From: Acinetobacter guerrae
GTDB lineage: Bacteria > Pseudomonadota > Gammaproteobacteria > Pseudomonadales > Moraxellaceae
Assembly (NCBI RefSeq): GCF_009372255.1
Contig: NZ_LXGN01000007.1
Location: 62,001-126,000, forward strand
DNA length: 64,000 nt
Reading direction: 5' to 3'
Within the stretch, counting starts at the first letter, position 1, and every line of letters begins with the position of its first letter. Shown here piece after piece: positions 39,425 through 48,502 of this stretch. The position numbers and the translations under genes were made by a program. A model generated the notes under the pieces. That model was not told where the DNA came from and ran no database searches. It saw only the letters and a list, made by a program, of their open reading frames with translations.

Positions 39425-40099
39425 TTAAGGAATCTGACTATAACGCATATATTTTAAGGTAAAACGCTGCTTAAACTTAAACTTTGGATCGTTACGATTT
39501 TCTTGATAACCTTTTGGATTCGGCAATAATGCAGCCAAAAAAGCAGCTTGTTGATTGGTTAAGCTTCTGGCACTTTTATGAAAATAATATTGAGAGGCGG
39601 CTTCCACGCCATAGATATTATCTCCAAGTTCAACGGAATTCATATATACCTCAAGAATACGTTGCTTTGACCACATCCGTTCCATCATCCAAGTCGCCAC
39701 GGCTTCCTGACCTTTACGGATAAACGATCTGCGGTTGTATAAAAATAAATTCTTTGCCAATTGCTGTGAAATAGTAGAACCACCATTCACGACTTCACCT
39801 GATTTTTCATTTTTCTCAAGCGCATACTGAATACCATCCCAGTCAAAGCCATGATGCTGTAAAAACTTTCCATCTTCTGCTGCCACGACAGCACGCTTAA
39901 AATTATCACTAATATGGTCGTAGTCACGCCACTGATGTTTGATCGGTTCAGAAGGATCAGACCAATAATCGAGACGCATAAACATAGTGGTTTCGACAGG
40001 ATGAGTTCGCCACCAAGCCAAACTACAAAAAATCCATAATTGCACCAGAAGAATAAAACTGACAAGAATTAAAACAGCGCGAACAATAAATTTCTTCAT
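39425..40099 (-). CDS. mtgA: monofunctional peptidoglycan transglycosylase
   Basis: This 224-aa protein has one N-terminal membrane anchor (residues 5-30) and a GT51 domain: catalytic E75 in [15 protein letters not shown] and [15 protein letters not shown]. There is no transpeptidase domain and the length fits MtgA. It polymerises lipid II glycan strands at the division site. It is divergent from a rhomboid protease gene across 80 bp. Confidence 0.95.
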   Translation of the reverse strand: MKKFIVRAVLILVSFILLVQLWIFCSLAWWRTHPVETTMFMRLDYWSDPSEPIKHQWRDYDHISDNFKRAVVAAEDGKFLQHHGFDWDGIQYALEKNEKSGEVVNGGSTISQQLAKNLFLYNRRSFIRKGQEAVATWMMERMWSKQRILEVYMNSVELGDNIYGVEAASQYYFHKSARSLTNQQAAFLAALLPNPKGYQENRNDPKFKFKQRFTLKYMRYSQIP

Positions 40100-40179
40100 G
40101 CCAGTAGGGTTCTCCAGAAATCTGCATATTTCATGTTAAGCTTAATGCAAGCATTATTGATATATAACAAAAGCATATC

Positions 40180-40992
40180 ATGTCTGAATATAGTCCTCCG
40201 CAAATAAATCGTAAACTTGAAGTCAATCTGTGGTGGATCACCGCAGTTTTAATCGCCATTAATGTCGGTTTATATGGCTGGCAAGTGCTGACAGGTGTCG
40301 ATGCTACTAGCCCCACAACAGCCGATGCTATACGTTGGGGTGCAGACTTCTCGCCCATGACTTTTCTAGAACAACCACAACGTTTATTTACCAGTATGTT
40401 TTTTCATTTTGGTTTAGTCCATCTCATGCTGAATATGTGGGCGCTGTATATTTTCGGCAGTATTGCAGAACAAATGCTTGGGCGTTTTTATTTTATCGGG
40501 TTGTATCTATTGGCAGGACTCATGGGCAGTTTGCTCAGCAGTTACGTCACAATTCGTGACAGCTATGCGTTACTTGAGCATTTTGATCCAACTTTACTTC
40601 CTCATGTTGGCGCAGGTGCCTCTGGTGCAGTCATGGGACTTGGGGCCGCACTGACCATTTTAGCTTTATGTCCAGCCTTGCCCGATCAGCGTTTTATTCT
40701 AGATAAAAAGTCATTGCTGATGGTCATGGTGATTAACCTTGCCTTTGGTTTTATTGCGACAGGGATTAACAACGCAGCGCATATTGGCGGAATGATCATG
40801 GGCGCTTTATTGGCCTTAATCTGGTATTTCAGCCAAAAAATGAATATCGCAAAAATGGGGTCATTGGTTGGATTAGTCATCGGTGCTGCGGTTTGTGTCT
40901 TATTTTATCAGTACTGTGTCAGCCTCATTCCACCGATTGAGCCACTTTGGCAAGAAATTTTAACGCAAATGAAAAGCCAGCTTGGTTTATAG
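40180..40992 (+). CDS. rhomboid intramembrane serine protease
   Basis: This 270-aa multi-pass protein has a catalytic serine S148 in GAGASGAVMG and histidine H201 in NNAAHIGGMIMGAL, with the HLMLNMWALYIFG helix and the GLMGSLLS region of the rhomboid family. Both catalytic residues are present, so it should cleave membrane-embedded substrates. The substrate is unknown. The terminator hairpin overlaps its last codons (40969-41004). A second, smaller rhomboid-like gene lies at 55286. Confidence 0.92.
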   Translation: MSEYSPPQINRKLEVNLWWITAVLIAINVGLYGWQVLTGVDATSPTTADAIRWGADFSPMTFLEQPQRLFTSMFFHFGLVHLMLNMWALYIFGSIAEQMLGRFYFIGLYLLAGLMGSLLSSYVTIRDSYALLEHFDPTLLPHVGAGASGAVMGLGAALTILALCPALPDQRFILDKKSLLMVMVINLAFGFIATGINNAAHIGGMIMGALLALIWYFSQKMNIAKMGSLVGLVIGAAVCVLFYQYCVSLIPPIEPLWQEILTQMKSQLGL

Positions 40993-41004
40993 CTGGCTTT
41001 TCAT
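40969..41004 (+). terminator. hairpin overlapping the rhomboid 3' end
   Basis: A perfect 13-bp stem (40969-40981 with 40992-41004; arms ATGAAAAGCCAGC and its complement) contains the last codons and stop of the gene. The loop is 10 bases and the T-run lies within the stem. Confidence 0.65.
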
Positions 41005-41032
41005 GGTGTTATAGCTCACTCACATTCAGAGT

Positions 41033-43498
41033 TTAAGATTGATTCATTTCTCTTAAACTTTGTAACGGTGGAATGTCACACAAATAACTGAGTCGATATC
41101 GTCCAATCAAGGCACAAATCAGCATCATGGCAATAGGTAAAATCAGCCAGATTTCAGGATGCCATTGTAGACCAATATTCATTTTATAACTGGCAATGGC
41201 ACTGATAATTTCAGCAAAGAAGCAGGATACTACCCCTGCAATCAAACCGATAAATCCAATTTCCAAACTCAGCATATGTTTAAGTTTTGAATTCGATAAT
41301 CCAAATGAACGCATCAATGCCACTTCACGACGGCGTTCATCCATGAGTAGATTCAAACACGCCACTAAGACCAAAATCCCAGACAGCCCAACCAATATTG
41401 CCAATACCGTAATCACCTGAACCAACACAGTGACTAGTCTTTTAATTTCATCAAGTATCAAACTGACATCGATAAATACAGTATTAGAAAACTGTTGGAT
41501 CACCTGAATTAATTGATTTTTGTCCTGCGGTGGAACATAAAAACTGCCTAAATAGCTTCCTGCATTTTCATCCATGCTGTGCGGTGAAAAAATAAAGAAG
41601 AAATTTGGACTAAAACTTTCCCATTCTACACTTCGTAAGTTAATCACCCGCGCAGATATCGCTCCTTCGGGTAAATTAAATGTCAGCTTATCCCCTACTT
41701 TTATACCCAGCTCTTCAGCCAATTTAGCCTCAACCGATACTTGATTGACCTGATTAAATAATGGCTGTCCTTGTGTAATGACATTGTCCTTTGGTAAGGT
41801 CTCTGCTTGGGTCAAATTCAGCTCACGCCGTAAAGAATTATTTGTTTGAATCAATTCATTAGCAAAGGGTTGATCATTCTTGGCAATCAATCTTCCCCGA
41901 ATATTGGGATATAAAGGCGTACTTTGCCAGCCATTTTTTTCAAGCTGTTGCTTAAACTCAGGCATATCAAAAGGGGGTAAACCATAAACAAATTGATTCG
42001 GTGTCCCCTCTGGCAATTGCTGTTGCCAACGCTGTAACAGATCGGTACGCAAAACCGTCAAGACCGTAATTAAACTTAAACCCAAAGCCAGCGCTGTAAT
42101 TTGTAAAGCCGTATGTGCAGGTGTCCGTATATATCCCGAAAACTGATTTTTGAGGCGCTTAAAGAATTTTAATAGGCTCCAAACCACACCATATAAAATC
42201 GCGCTAAGTAAGAGTATCGCTACCAACATAAGTCCACTGAGCTGAATATTTTCACTCAGCACCATACTAAAAACAGCCAGACTTAAAATTCCTGCCAAAA
42301 ATATAAAAGTAAATGAGCGTCTGGAACGCATTTCCTGACGAATCACCCGAATTGGCGGTGTATTCAGCAACTCCCAGATACTTGGCAAGATAAATCCTGC
42401 CATCACCACGATACTGGTAAATATCGCAATCGGTAATGGGCCGAATAAAAATGCAATCACTGAAAAACTTAAGTTGAGTTGAGGAATCAACTGCAACATC
42501 AGTTGTAATAAACCATAACCTAGCACGACACCAAGTAATGAACCAATGAGGATTGAAATCAAACTTACTACAGCCAATAATCCAAGATATGCCCAGATAA
42601 TCTGTATACGAGTTGCCCCTAAACAACGCATCAGTGCAATATGATCCTGATTTTGTTGTACATAACGCTGACCCGTTAAAGCAATTGCAATACCACAAAG
42701 TAAAATCGTTAAAATATTGGCCAACTGCAAAAATGTATCCAGATTTTCAATTGGCTTCATCAAACGAGTATTGCCTTGAGCAGCGTTACGCAGCCTTAAA
42801 CTAGATTCTGGATCGGCCTCTGTATCATCCTTAACATGATGTTGCGCTTTAAATTTTTTTTCAAAATTTTGAATATTCTCAGGCGCTCCAGCCATGAGCA
42901 AACGATATTCAATCCGACTACCGACTTGAATCGCATTGGTTTTTGCAATGTCTACCTGATTGATCATGACAGTGGGAGAAAACCCAGAAAAACCTAATTC
43001 CTGATTGGGATCATGTGCAATGATGCCTGTGAATTTAAACTCTCCATCTGCAATAAATACTTGCTCACCCAATTTAACCTTGAGTAAATCCATTGCGCGT
43101 GGACTTAACCATATTTCACCTGATTTTAATTGCTGATTTTTTGGCTCAATTTTTAACTGCCCACGTAATGGAAAATGTGCATCTATCGCTTTGACATTAA
43201 CCATCACAAATTGATCATGCGTTCGCGCCATTGAACTAAAGACAGTAACATCGGACTGTTGAAAGTTATCAGCACTCGCTTCTCGCTTCCATGTATCGCT
43301 AATTGGTTCATTGTCGGAAAGCACTAAATCTGCTGCCAGCATTTCAGCGGCTTGTAAAGTTACTGCATTTTGAATTTGATCATTACTAAATTTAAGTGCA
43401 GTCGTTGCACTAATCGCAAGTGATAAGGCAATGATGAGCAGATAAATACCACCTGTACGAAAACTTTGAATAAATAAGGGTTTTAGTAAAGAACTCAT
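41033..43498 (-). CDS. ABC transporter permease, YbbP/FtsX-like
   Basis: This 821-aa protein has about ten membrane helices with two FtsX-type permease domains and two large periplasmic domains after the first helix and in the middle, as in E. coli YbbP. The start overlaps the stop of the ATPase gene by four bases (ATGA), so they are translationally coupled. These systems act as mechanotransmission or lipid/lipoprotein-type exporters; the E. coli counterpart's cargo is not settled. Confidence 0.9.
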   Translation of the reverse strand: MSSLLKPLFIQSFRTGGIYLLIIALSLAISATTALKFSNDQIQNAVTLQAAEMLAADLVLSDNEPISDTWKREASADNFQQSDVTVFSSMARTHDQFVMVNVKAIDAHFPLRGQLKIEPKNQQLKSGEIWLSPRAMDLLKVKLGEQVFIADGEFKFTGIIAHDPNQELGFSGFSPTVMINQVDIAKTNAIQVGSRIEYRLLMAGAPENIQNFEKKFKAQHHVKDDTEADPESSLRLRNAAQGNTRLMKPIENLDTFLQLANILTILLCGIAIALTGQRYVQQNQDHIALMRCLGATRIQIIWAYLGLLAVVSLISILIGSLLGVVLGYGLLQLMLQLIPQLNLSFSVIAFLFGPLPIAIFTSIVVMAGFILPSIWELLNTPPIRVIRQEMRSRRSFTFIFLAGILSLAVFSMVLSENIQLSGLMLVAILLLSAILYGVVWSLLKFFKRLKNQFSGYIRTPAHTALQITALALGLSLITVLTVLRTDLLQRWQQQLPEGTPNQFVYGLPPFDMPEFKQQLEKNGWQSTPLYPNIRGRLIAKNDQPFANELIQTNNSLRRELNLTQAETLPKDNVITQGQPLFNQVNQVSVEAKLAEELGIKVGDKLTFNLPEGAISARVINLRSVEWESFSPNFFFIFSPHSMDENAGSYLGSFYVPPQDKNQLIQVIQQFSNTVFIDVSLILDEIKRLVTVLVQVITVLAILVGLSGILVLVACLNLLMDERRREVALMRSFGLSNSKLKHMLSLEIGFIGLIAGVVSCFFAEIISAIASYKMNIGLQWHPEIWLILPIAMMLICALIGRYRLSYLCDIPPLQSLREMNQS

Positions 43499-44271
43499 GT
43501 TCCATCCTCTACTTGATCGACCAAGGCAGATGCTTGCTCATTCAATATTCGATTTTGCGAGGATTTATTGTTTGTGATGGCGTCTTCTAAAAGTTGCCCA
43601 TCGACCAATTGCAAACGGCGCTGACACATTTCAGCCAGTTTTGAGTCATGTGTTACCAGAATTAAAGTGGTTCCTAACTCACGATTAAGTTCAAATAATA
43701 AGGTTTCAATTTCATGCGCAGTTTGTCCATCCAGATTACCTGTAGGTTCATCGGCAAAAATAATTTTAGGCAATGCAATCAATGCTCGCGCAATTGCTAC
43801 ACGCTGCTGCTCCCCGCCAGACAAAACTTTGGGCGTTTGCAATGCTTGACGTTCTAGACCAACTCTTTTCAGCCACGATAACGCTTTTTGTTCAGCTTCC
43901 CGATAGCCAAAATGCGGCTGCAATCTTAAAGGCAGCATGACATTTTCCAATGCACTCAGGTGTGGTAAAAGTTGAAAAGACTGAAATACGAAACCAATAT
44001 TTTCCAGACGTACTTTTGCCCGAGCTTCTTCACTCAGTTGATGTACTGCTTCTCCACAGACCCATACTTCACCCGAACTTGGCTGATCAAGTGTGGCCAA
44101 TATTCCTAAAAGTGTTGATTTTCCAGAACCGGAACGTCCAGTAATCGCAACCTGCTCACCTGCATAAATTTCAAGATTGATCTCATTTAAAATAGTAAAT
44201 ACTTTATTATTTAATGGAATTGTTTGTGTCAGTTGGTGGGCAGAAATAATCGGTTGTGGCATGATGGTCAT
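43495..44271 (-). CDS. ABC transporter ATP-binding protein, YbbA-like
   Basis: This 258-aa ATPase has Walker A GRSGSGKST, the Q-loop NIGFVFQSFQLLP, signature LSGGEQQRVAIARAL and Walker B IIFADEPTGNLD, typical of the LolD/MacB/YbbA branch. An ATG at 44262 is an alternative start. It is divergent from tesA, reproducing the E. coli tesA-ybbA-ybbP arrangement, and is coupled to the permease gene. Confidence 0.93.
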   Translation of the reverse strand: MTIMPQPIISAHQLTQTIPLNNKVFTILNEINLEIYAGEQVAITGRSGSGKSTLLGILATLDQPSSGEVWVCGEAVHQLSEEARAKVRLENIGFVFQSFQLLPHLSALENVMLPLRLQPHFGYREAEQKALSWLKRVGLERQALQTPKVLSGGEQQRVAIARALIALPKIIFADEPTGNLDGQTAHEIETLLFELNRELGTTLILVTHDSKLAEMCQRRLQLVDGQLLEDAITNNKSSQNRILNEQASALVDQVEDGT

Positions 44272-44307
44272 TATCCTGTCTGATTCAATGATCGGTCACT
44301 TTTTAAT

Positions 44308-44943
44308 ATGCAAATTTTAAAACGCTTGTTCAAACCCAAATCTGTAAAATACTACTTGGTTGCTACACTCACCCTGATACCTTTTGCAGCTTATGCCAAA
44401 ACGATTCTGATTGTGGGAGATAGCCTCAGTGCTGGTTATGGAATTAACCCCGAACAAGGCTGGGTTCAATTATTACAAAAACGCCTAGACCAACAGTATC
44501 CGAAACAGCATAAAGTGGTCAATGCAAGTGTAAGCGGTGAAACAACCAGTGGCGCATTAGCCAGACTCCCTAAACTTATACAGAGCTACAAACCTGATGT
44601 TGTGGTGATAGAGTTGGGTGGCAATGATGCTTTAAGAGGCCAACCGCCTCAAATGATCCAAAAAAATTTGGGACAACTGGCACAACAGAGTCAGAGAGCC
44701 AAAGCAAAAGTGGTCTTGTTTGGTATGAAAATTCCGCCTAACTACGGAACTGCTTATAGTCAGGCCTTTGAAAACAACTACAAAGTCGTGAGTCAGCAAT
44801 ATAAAGTCCAATTACTGCCATTTTTTATGCAAGGTATCGCGGGACATAAAACGCTAATGCAAAATGATCAGATTCACCCGAATGCCAAAGCTCAAGGTAT
44901 TCTGCTAGACAATGCCTATCCTTATATTAAAGGCGCGTTATAA
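44308..44943 (+). CDS. tesA: periplasmic GDSL thioesterase/lysophospholipase TesA
   Basis: This 211-aa protein has a signal peptide ending AYA (residue 30) and SGNH-hydrolase blocks: nucleophile S39 in GDSLSAGYG, ELGGNDALRG, and the C-terminal DQIHPNAKAQ with the catalytic Asp and His. The family is multifunctional: acyl-CoA thioesterase I, protease I and lysophospholipase L1. It is divergent from the ybbAP-like ABC genes. It ends 11 bp from the convergent aac(6') gene with no visible terminator between. Confidence 0.95.
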   Translation: MQILKRLFKPKSVKYYLVATLTLIPFAAYAKTILIVGDSLSAGYGINPEQGWVQLLQKRLDQQYPKQHKVVNASVSGETTSGALARLPKLIQSYKPDVVVIELGGNDALRGQPPQMIQKNLGQLAQQSQRAKAKVVLFGMKIPPNYGTAYSQAFENNYKVVSQQYKVQLLPFFMQGIAGHKTLMQNDQIHPNAKAQGILLDNAYPYIKGAL

Positions 44944-44954
44944 ATCTATGATGA

Positions 44955-45392
44955 TCAGAGTTGCTTTGAAAAATATACAACTCTTTCAGTTTCTTGGAAC
45001 CCTAAAGCAAGATGGACTTTTTGGCTTTGAATATTGTCTAAAGAAGTATCCGATGCTAATTCTTTACAATTTTGCTCCAAAGCCCAAGCCTCTGCTTTGT
45101 TGATTAATGCTTTGGCAATACCCAACTTGCGAAGCGATGGCTGAACAAAAATTCCTTCTAGAAAGGCAACAGGTGATGTTTTCGTTCCATTCACATACTC
45201 ATAACGAATTGATGCTTCTAAAAAACCAATTTCAATATTTCCATCCAGTGCAAGAAGCAAATAAACCTGCGGTTTGTTTAATAAAGCATGCATTTCGACC
45301 CAATGTTCTGCATCATCACGAGGCCACAATAGCTGCCTTAGAAACAGCCATTGTGATTGGTATTCTTTTGTAATTTCAATGAATCTATACAT
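44955..45392 (-). CDS. aac(6'): aminoglycoside 6'-N-acetyltransferase, AAC(6')-I type
   Basis: This 145-aa GNAT protein closely follows the chromosomal AAC(6')-I enzymes of Acinetobacter: LRQLLWP near the N-terminus, the core LEASIRYEYVNGTKTSPVAF, and the C-terminal ALGFQETERVVYFSK. It would transfer acetyl from acetyl-CoA to the 6'-amine of tobramycin, amikacin and similar drugs. This is read from remembered family sequences, not a database search. It starts 8 bp after the carbonic anhydrase stop with no Shine-Dalgarno sequence of its own, so translation probably depends on coupling. Confidence 0.82.
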   Translation of the reverse strand: MYRFIEITKEYQSQWLFLRQLLWPRDDAEHWVEMHALLNKPQVYLLLALDGNIEIGFLEASIRYEYVNGTKTSPVAFLEGIFVQPSLRKLGIAKALINKAEAWALEQNCKELASDTSLDNIQSQKVHLALGFQETERVVYFSKQL

Positions 45393-45400
45393 AAGGCAAA

Positions 45401-46027
45401 TTAAAAATCAAAAAAAGTAACTTCACCTGTTTCTAAAGAATATTCAGCACCCACAACAATCATTTTACCTTTATCAATCAGGCTTTCAAGCACAGCAGAA
45501 CCATGACGCAACTGATTGACTGAAGCAAATACATTTGAACGAACCGCATGCATACATAATTTAGCATGGTCATGCTTTAAATCGGTTTGCAGCAAAATTT
45601 CCACAGATGGACGCACCCGATTTACAATGGACATCAAGTTGTCAGACGGCGGATGATCTGGATTCATTAGCGTATCTACTGTTGCCTGAATTGCACCGCA
45701 ATGGCTATGACCAAGAACCACCACCACGGCACAATCATAACGTTCCGCTGCAAATTCAACACTTCCTACTTGGGAAGGCGCCACAATATTGCCTGCCACG
45801 CGGATCACAAACAAATCACCTAGCCCCTGATCAAATACAATTTCTGCGGGTACACGTGAATCTGAACATCCTAAAATAATGGCAAATGGATTTTGATCTT
45901 GAGCCATATCAGTACGTTCCTGATGTGATAATAATTTGCGATGAGTCACCTCACCTGTCGCAAATCTTTTATTACCAGCTTTAAGACGTTCAAGCGCTTC
46001 CTGAGCAGTGATCATTTGTTTTGCCAT
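45401..46027 (-). CDS. beta-class carbonic anhydrase
   Basis: The protein is 208 aa from the ATG at 46027. It has the zinc ligands C54, H107 and C110 and the D56/R58 pair (ILGCSDSRVP and LGHSHCGA), and FVIRVAGNIVAPS. It hydrates CO2 to bicarbonate, here perhaps feeding carboxylation and carbamoyl-phosphate synthesis. It has no signal peptide, so is cytoplasmic. The aminoglycoside acetyltransferase gene follows 8 bp downstream on the same strand. Confidence 0.95.
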   Translation of the reverse strand: MAKQMITAQEALERLKAGNKRFATGEVTHRKLLSHQERTDMAQDQNPFAIILGCSDSRVPAEIVFDQGLGDLFVIRVAGNIVAPSQVGSVEFAAERYDCAVVVVLGHSHCGAIQATVDTLMNPDHPPSDNLMSIVNRVRPSVEILLQTDLKHDHAKLCMHAVRSNVFASVNQLRHGSAVLESLIDKGKMIVVGAEYSLETGEVTFFDF

Positions 46028-46337
46028 CAAATAATGAGTTCAAAATAGTGTAATAAGCTAGACTATGAAAGTCACTGACAAAAACTAAACTATGACAATC
46101 TTTCTGTGTTTTGATATTTTTTTAATCAATTAATGATAATTAACTGTTGCCTATAAATTTATTTACATTTTATTTCTTCAATAATACGACCTATTTAACG
46201 TTTCTGAGTCTGCTCGAATGACCAAATTGACTATAATTTCTCTATATTTTTTTTAGCAGCAAATGACGAATATTTGGTCTTTATTTCATAATGTAAAGAT
46301 CTCAAATAACGTCGGCAACTTTCAAGGATGAAGTTTA
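46028..46337. other. AT-rich divergent intergenic region
   Basis: About 310 bp lie between the carbonic anhydrase and alpha/beta hydrolase starts and must contain both promoters. TATAAT occurs near 46232 on the plus strand, without a convincing -35. No operator, RNA or ORF that I can support is seen. Confidence 0.5.
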
Positions 46338-47372
46338 ATGACTTTCCGTGTTCCTCAGATTCATTTTTCATACGTATTGGCATTTGCTTTGTGTATATGT
46401 ATGGGACTATTTGGGGGAAGTTTACAAATCGCTCATGCCGCAGACTGTCATTTTAATTTACACGATGAACTACAACAGCAACGTAATTGGGCAGGCTTAA
46501 AAACCAAAACGCTCAAAGTAGATGATATTACATGGGTCTATAGCGAAGGTGGTGCATCAAATAAACCTACTATTTTGCTTATTCATGGTTTAGCAGGCAG
46601 CCGCGACAACTGGAATTCAATTGCCAAAGTATTAACCCCTTATTACCACGTGATTATTCCTGATCTGCCTATGGCGGGCGATACCATCGTTCCAAAAGAT
46701 TTTGATTTGTCTGTACCCAATGTGACTGAAAAGCTTCGACGTTTTACCGAAGCTGCACATGTGTCCAATCAGATTAATATTGTGGGGCATTCAGTTGGTG
46801 GAGCGATCGCGATGCTCTATGCATCACAATATGCTTTCGATACACAAAGCTTATTTCTCATTAGCAGTGCTGGCGTTTATCATTCAGCCAATACCATTTA
46901 TTTAAAAGATCCAACTTATCTCAAACAATTGATTGTTTCAAAAAAAGGCGATCTGAATTATGTGCTGAGCCAAGTCATGTATCATCAGCCATTTTTATCC
47001 AATGATTATAAAAATGCGATGGAACAAAATTTAATTACACATGCTCAGGAAACCAGTAAAATTGTCGATCAACTGGTAGCACTTAAACGTCTATATACAC
47101 CAGATACATTTTCAGTTTTAGCGCGCTCGATTGAAGCACCTACCCTAATTTTATGGGGTGCAGAGGATAAAATTGTCAATGTAGAAGCGGCGGGTGAATT
47201 AAAGAAAATGTTGAAACGTGCCGAAACGCCGATTATTTTAAATCATGTCGGACATATGCCGATACTTGAAGCCGATCAGATAGTCATTCAATATTACCTG
47301 CCTTTTTTAGAAAAAACACAGCATCAAAAAAACCCGTTGATCGATCCACTTGTATCTTTGGATACACATTAA
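46338..47372 (+). CDS. exported alpha/beta hydrolase (esterase/lipase-like)
   Basis: This 344-aa protein has a signal peptide ending AHA (residue 34) and an alpha/beta-hydrolase fold: oxyanion region LLIHGLAGSRDNW, nucleophile S152 in GHSVGG, D277 in WGAEDKIV and H306 in NHVGHMPILE. It resembles the Moraxella/Psychrobacter lipase 1-type group. It is probably periplasmic or outer-membrane associated and cleaves carboxyl esters. The substrate is unknown. An unrecognised 333-aa gene follows after 43 bp. Confidence 0.85.
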   Translation: MTFRVPQIHFSYVLAFALCICMGLFGGSLQIAHAADCHFNLHDELQQQRNWAGLKTKTLKVDDITWVYSEGGASNKPTILLIHGLAGSRDNWNSIAKVLTPYYHVIIPDLPMAGDTIVPKDFDLSVPNVTEKLRRFTEAAHVSNQINIVGHSVGGAIAMLYASQYAFDTQSLFLISSAGVYHSANTIYLKDPTYLKQLIVSKKGDLNYVLSQVMYHQPFLSNDYKNAMEQNLITHAQETSKIVDQLVALKRLYTPDTFSVLARSIEAPTLILWGAEDKIVNVEAAGELKKMLKRAETPIILNHVGHMPILEADQIVIQYYLPFLEKTQHQKNPLIDPLVSLDTH

Positions 47373-47415
47373 AAAGTTATACTTTAAAAATTCATGTATT
47401 TAATTTGGGGATTCT

Positions 47416-48417
47416 ATGAACAACGCGATCATTGATCAATTAATAGAAGCACAGCTTGATTTTTTAGATCAGGAATTTTCACAAAAATCGACTGTTCAAT
47501 CTGAATTTTCAGAATTCTATCATTGGCTTAGAAAACAACAATTGAAAGATTTATGGTCGTTTGAACAAATTTATAATTTAATTCAAACTCAAATTTTAGA
47601 TACGCCTGCCAGTCCCTTTTTAATTGAGCAAATTACTGAGCATATTCGTTTTGCCTTAATTCACCCAAGTAATGACCATACAAGTATTGAAGATATTATT
47701 CCTGTGGTGACGATTGACCATATCGCCCAATATGTAGCCAGTAAAAGTGAACATCGCAAAGCATTGATTAAACGTGTCACCAATAATCCAGCATTTTCAA
47801 TGATGGTGACTCAACTTATCCAACATTCTATTCAGGATTATCTGGACAACTCTCTCATGAGTAAAAAAGTGCCTGGTGTTGGACGTTTCATGAAAATGGG
47901 AAAATCTGTACTTGAGTCTGTAACCGACTCTAATCTGGATGATACGGTCTCCAACTATCTACAAAAGAATATTATTAAGTTAAGCCAGCTTAGTGAAACA
48001 GTATTGAATCAGCATTTTAACGATGAAAAGTTATATCAATTCCAAGCCAATTTATGGCATAAGATCAAAAAATTACCTGTGAGCGTTATTCGCAATTATG
48101 TCGAAGTGAATGATTTACCTAAAACAGTCGGACTTGGTCATGAAATTTGGGAACATATTCGTCAGACTGATTATTTAAAACAACAGGTGCATGATGGTGT
48201 ATATGCATGGTATGCACGTAATCAGGAGCGTTCTTTTGATTTAATGTTGCGTGATTTAAATATCAATGAAGAGTTAATTCAAAACCAACTGACTGAATTA
48301 TTATCGCCAATTATTCAAGAGATGATTCAGTCCAAACATTTACGTGAGCGCGCACGACATTATTTGCAAAAGTTTTATTATTCTGAGCGAGTAAGTAGTT
48401 TACTCAAACCTCTATAA
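47416..48417 (+). CDS. conserved-looking protein of unknown function
   Basis: This 333-aa, mostly helical protein has no signal peptide, membrane segment or motif that I recognise. It has repeated amphipathic helices with many Gln, Ile and His residues, a short KKVPGVGRFMKMGKS segment near residue 155 and a basic C-terminus (RERARHYLQKFYYSERVSSL). Codon usage resembles its neighbours, so it looks like a resident gene. It follows the exported hydrolase after 43 bp and may share its transcript. Confidence 0.7.
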   Translation: MNNAIIDQLIEAQLDFLDQEFSQKSTVQSEFSEFYHWLRKQQLKDLWSFEQIYNLIQTQILDTPASPFLIEQITEHIRFALIHPSNDHTSIEDIIPVVTIDHIAQYVASKSEHRKALIKRVTNNPAFSMMVTQLIQHSIQDYLDNSLMSKKVPGVGRFMKMGKSVLESVTDSNLDDTVSNYLQKNIIKLSQLSETVLNQHFNDEKLYQFQANLWHKIKKLPVSVIRNYVEVNDLPKTVGLGHEIWEHIRQTDYLKQQVHDGVYAWYARNQERSFDLMLRDLNINEELIQNQLTELLSPIIQEMIQSKHLRERARHYLQKFYYSERVSSLLKPL

Positions 48418-48433
48418 TGATAGCTTATAAAAA

Positions 48434-48462
48434 CTGTAGGAAAAATACACTATTTCCTACAG
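48434..48462. terminator. hairpin between convergent genes
   Basis: CTGTAGGAAA (48434-48443) pairs with TTTCCTACAG (48453-48462) around a 9-base loop. It lies between the 333-aa gene and the convergent methyltransferase gene. The T-runs are short, so efficiency is uncertain. Confidence 0.6.
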
Positions 48463-48502
48463 ATTATATTTACGCTATTTTACTCTATAACTATTAACAT
48501 AA

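Noticed and set aside
40131..40358. 75-codon frame opposite the rhomboid 5' end
   Set aside because: It overlaps the divergent promoter and the rhomboid coding sequence and has no features of its own.
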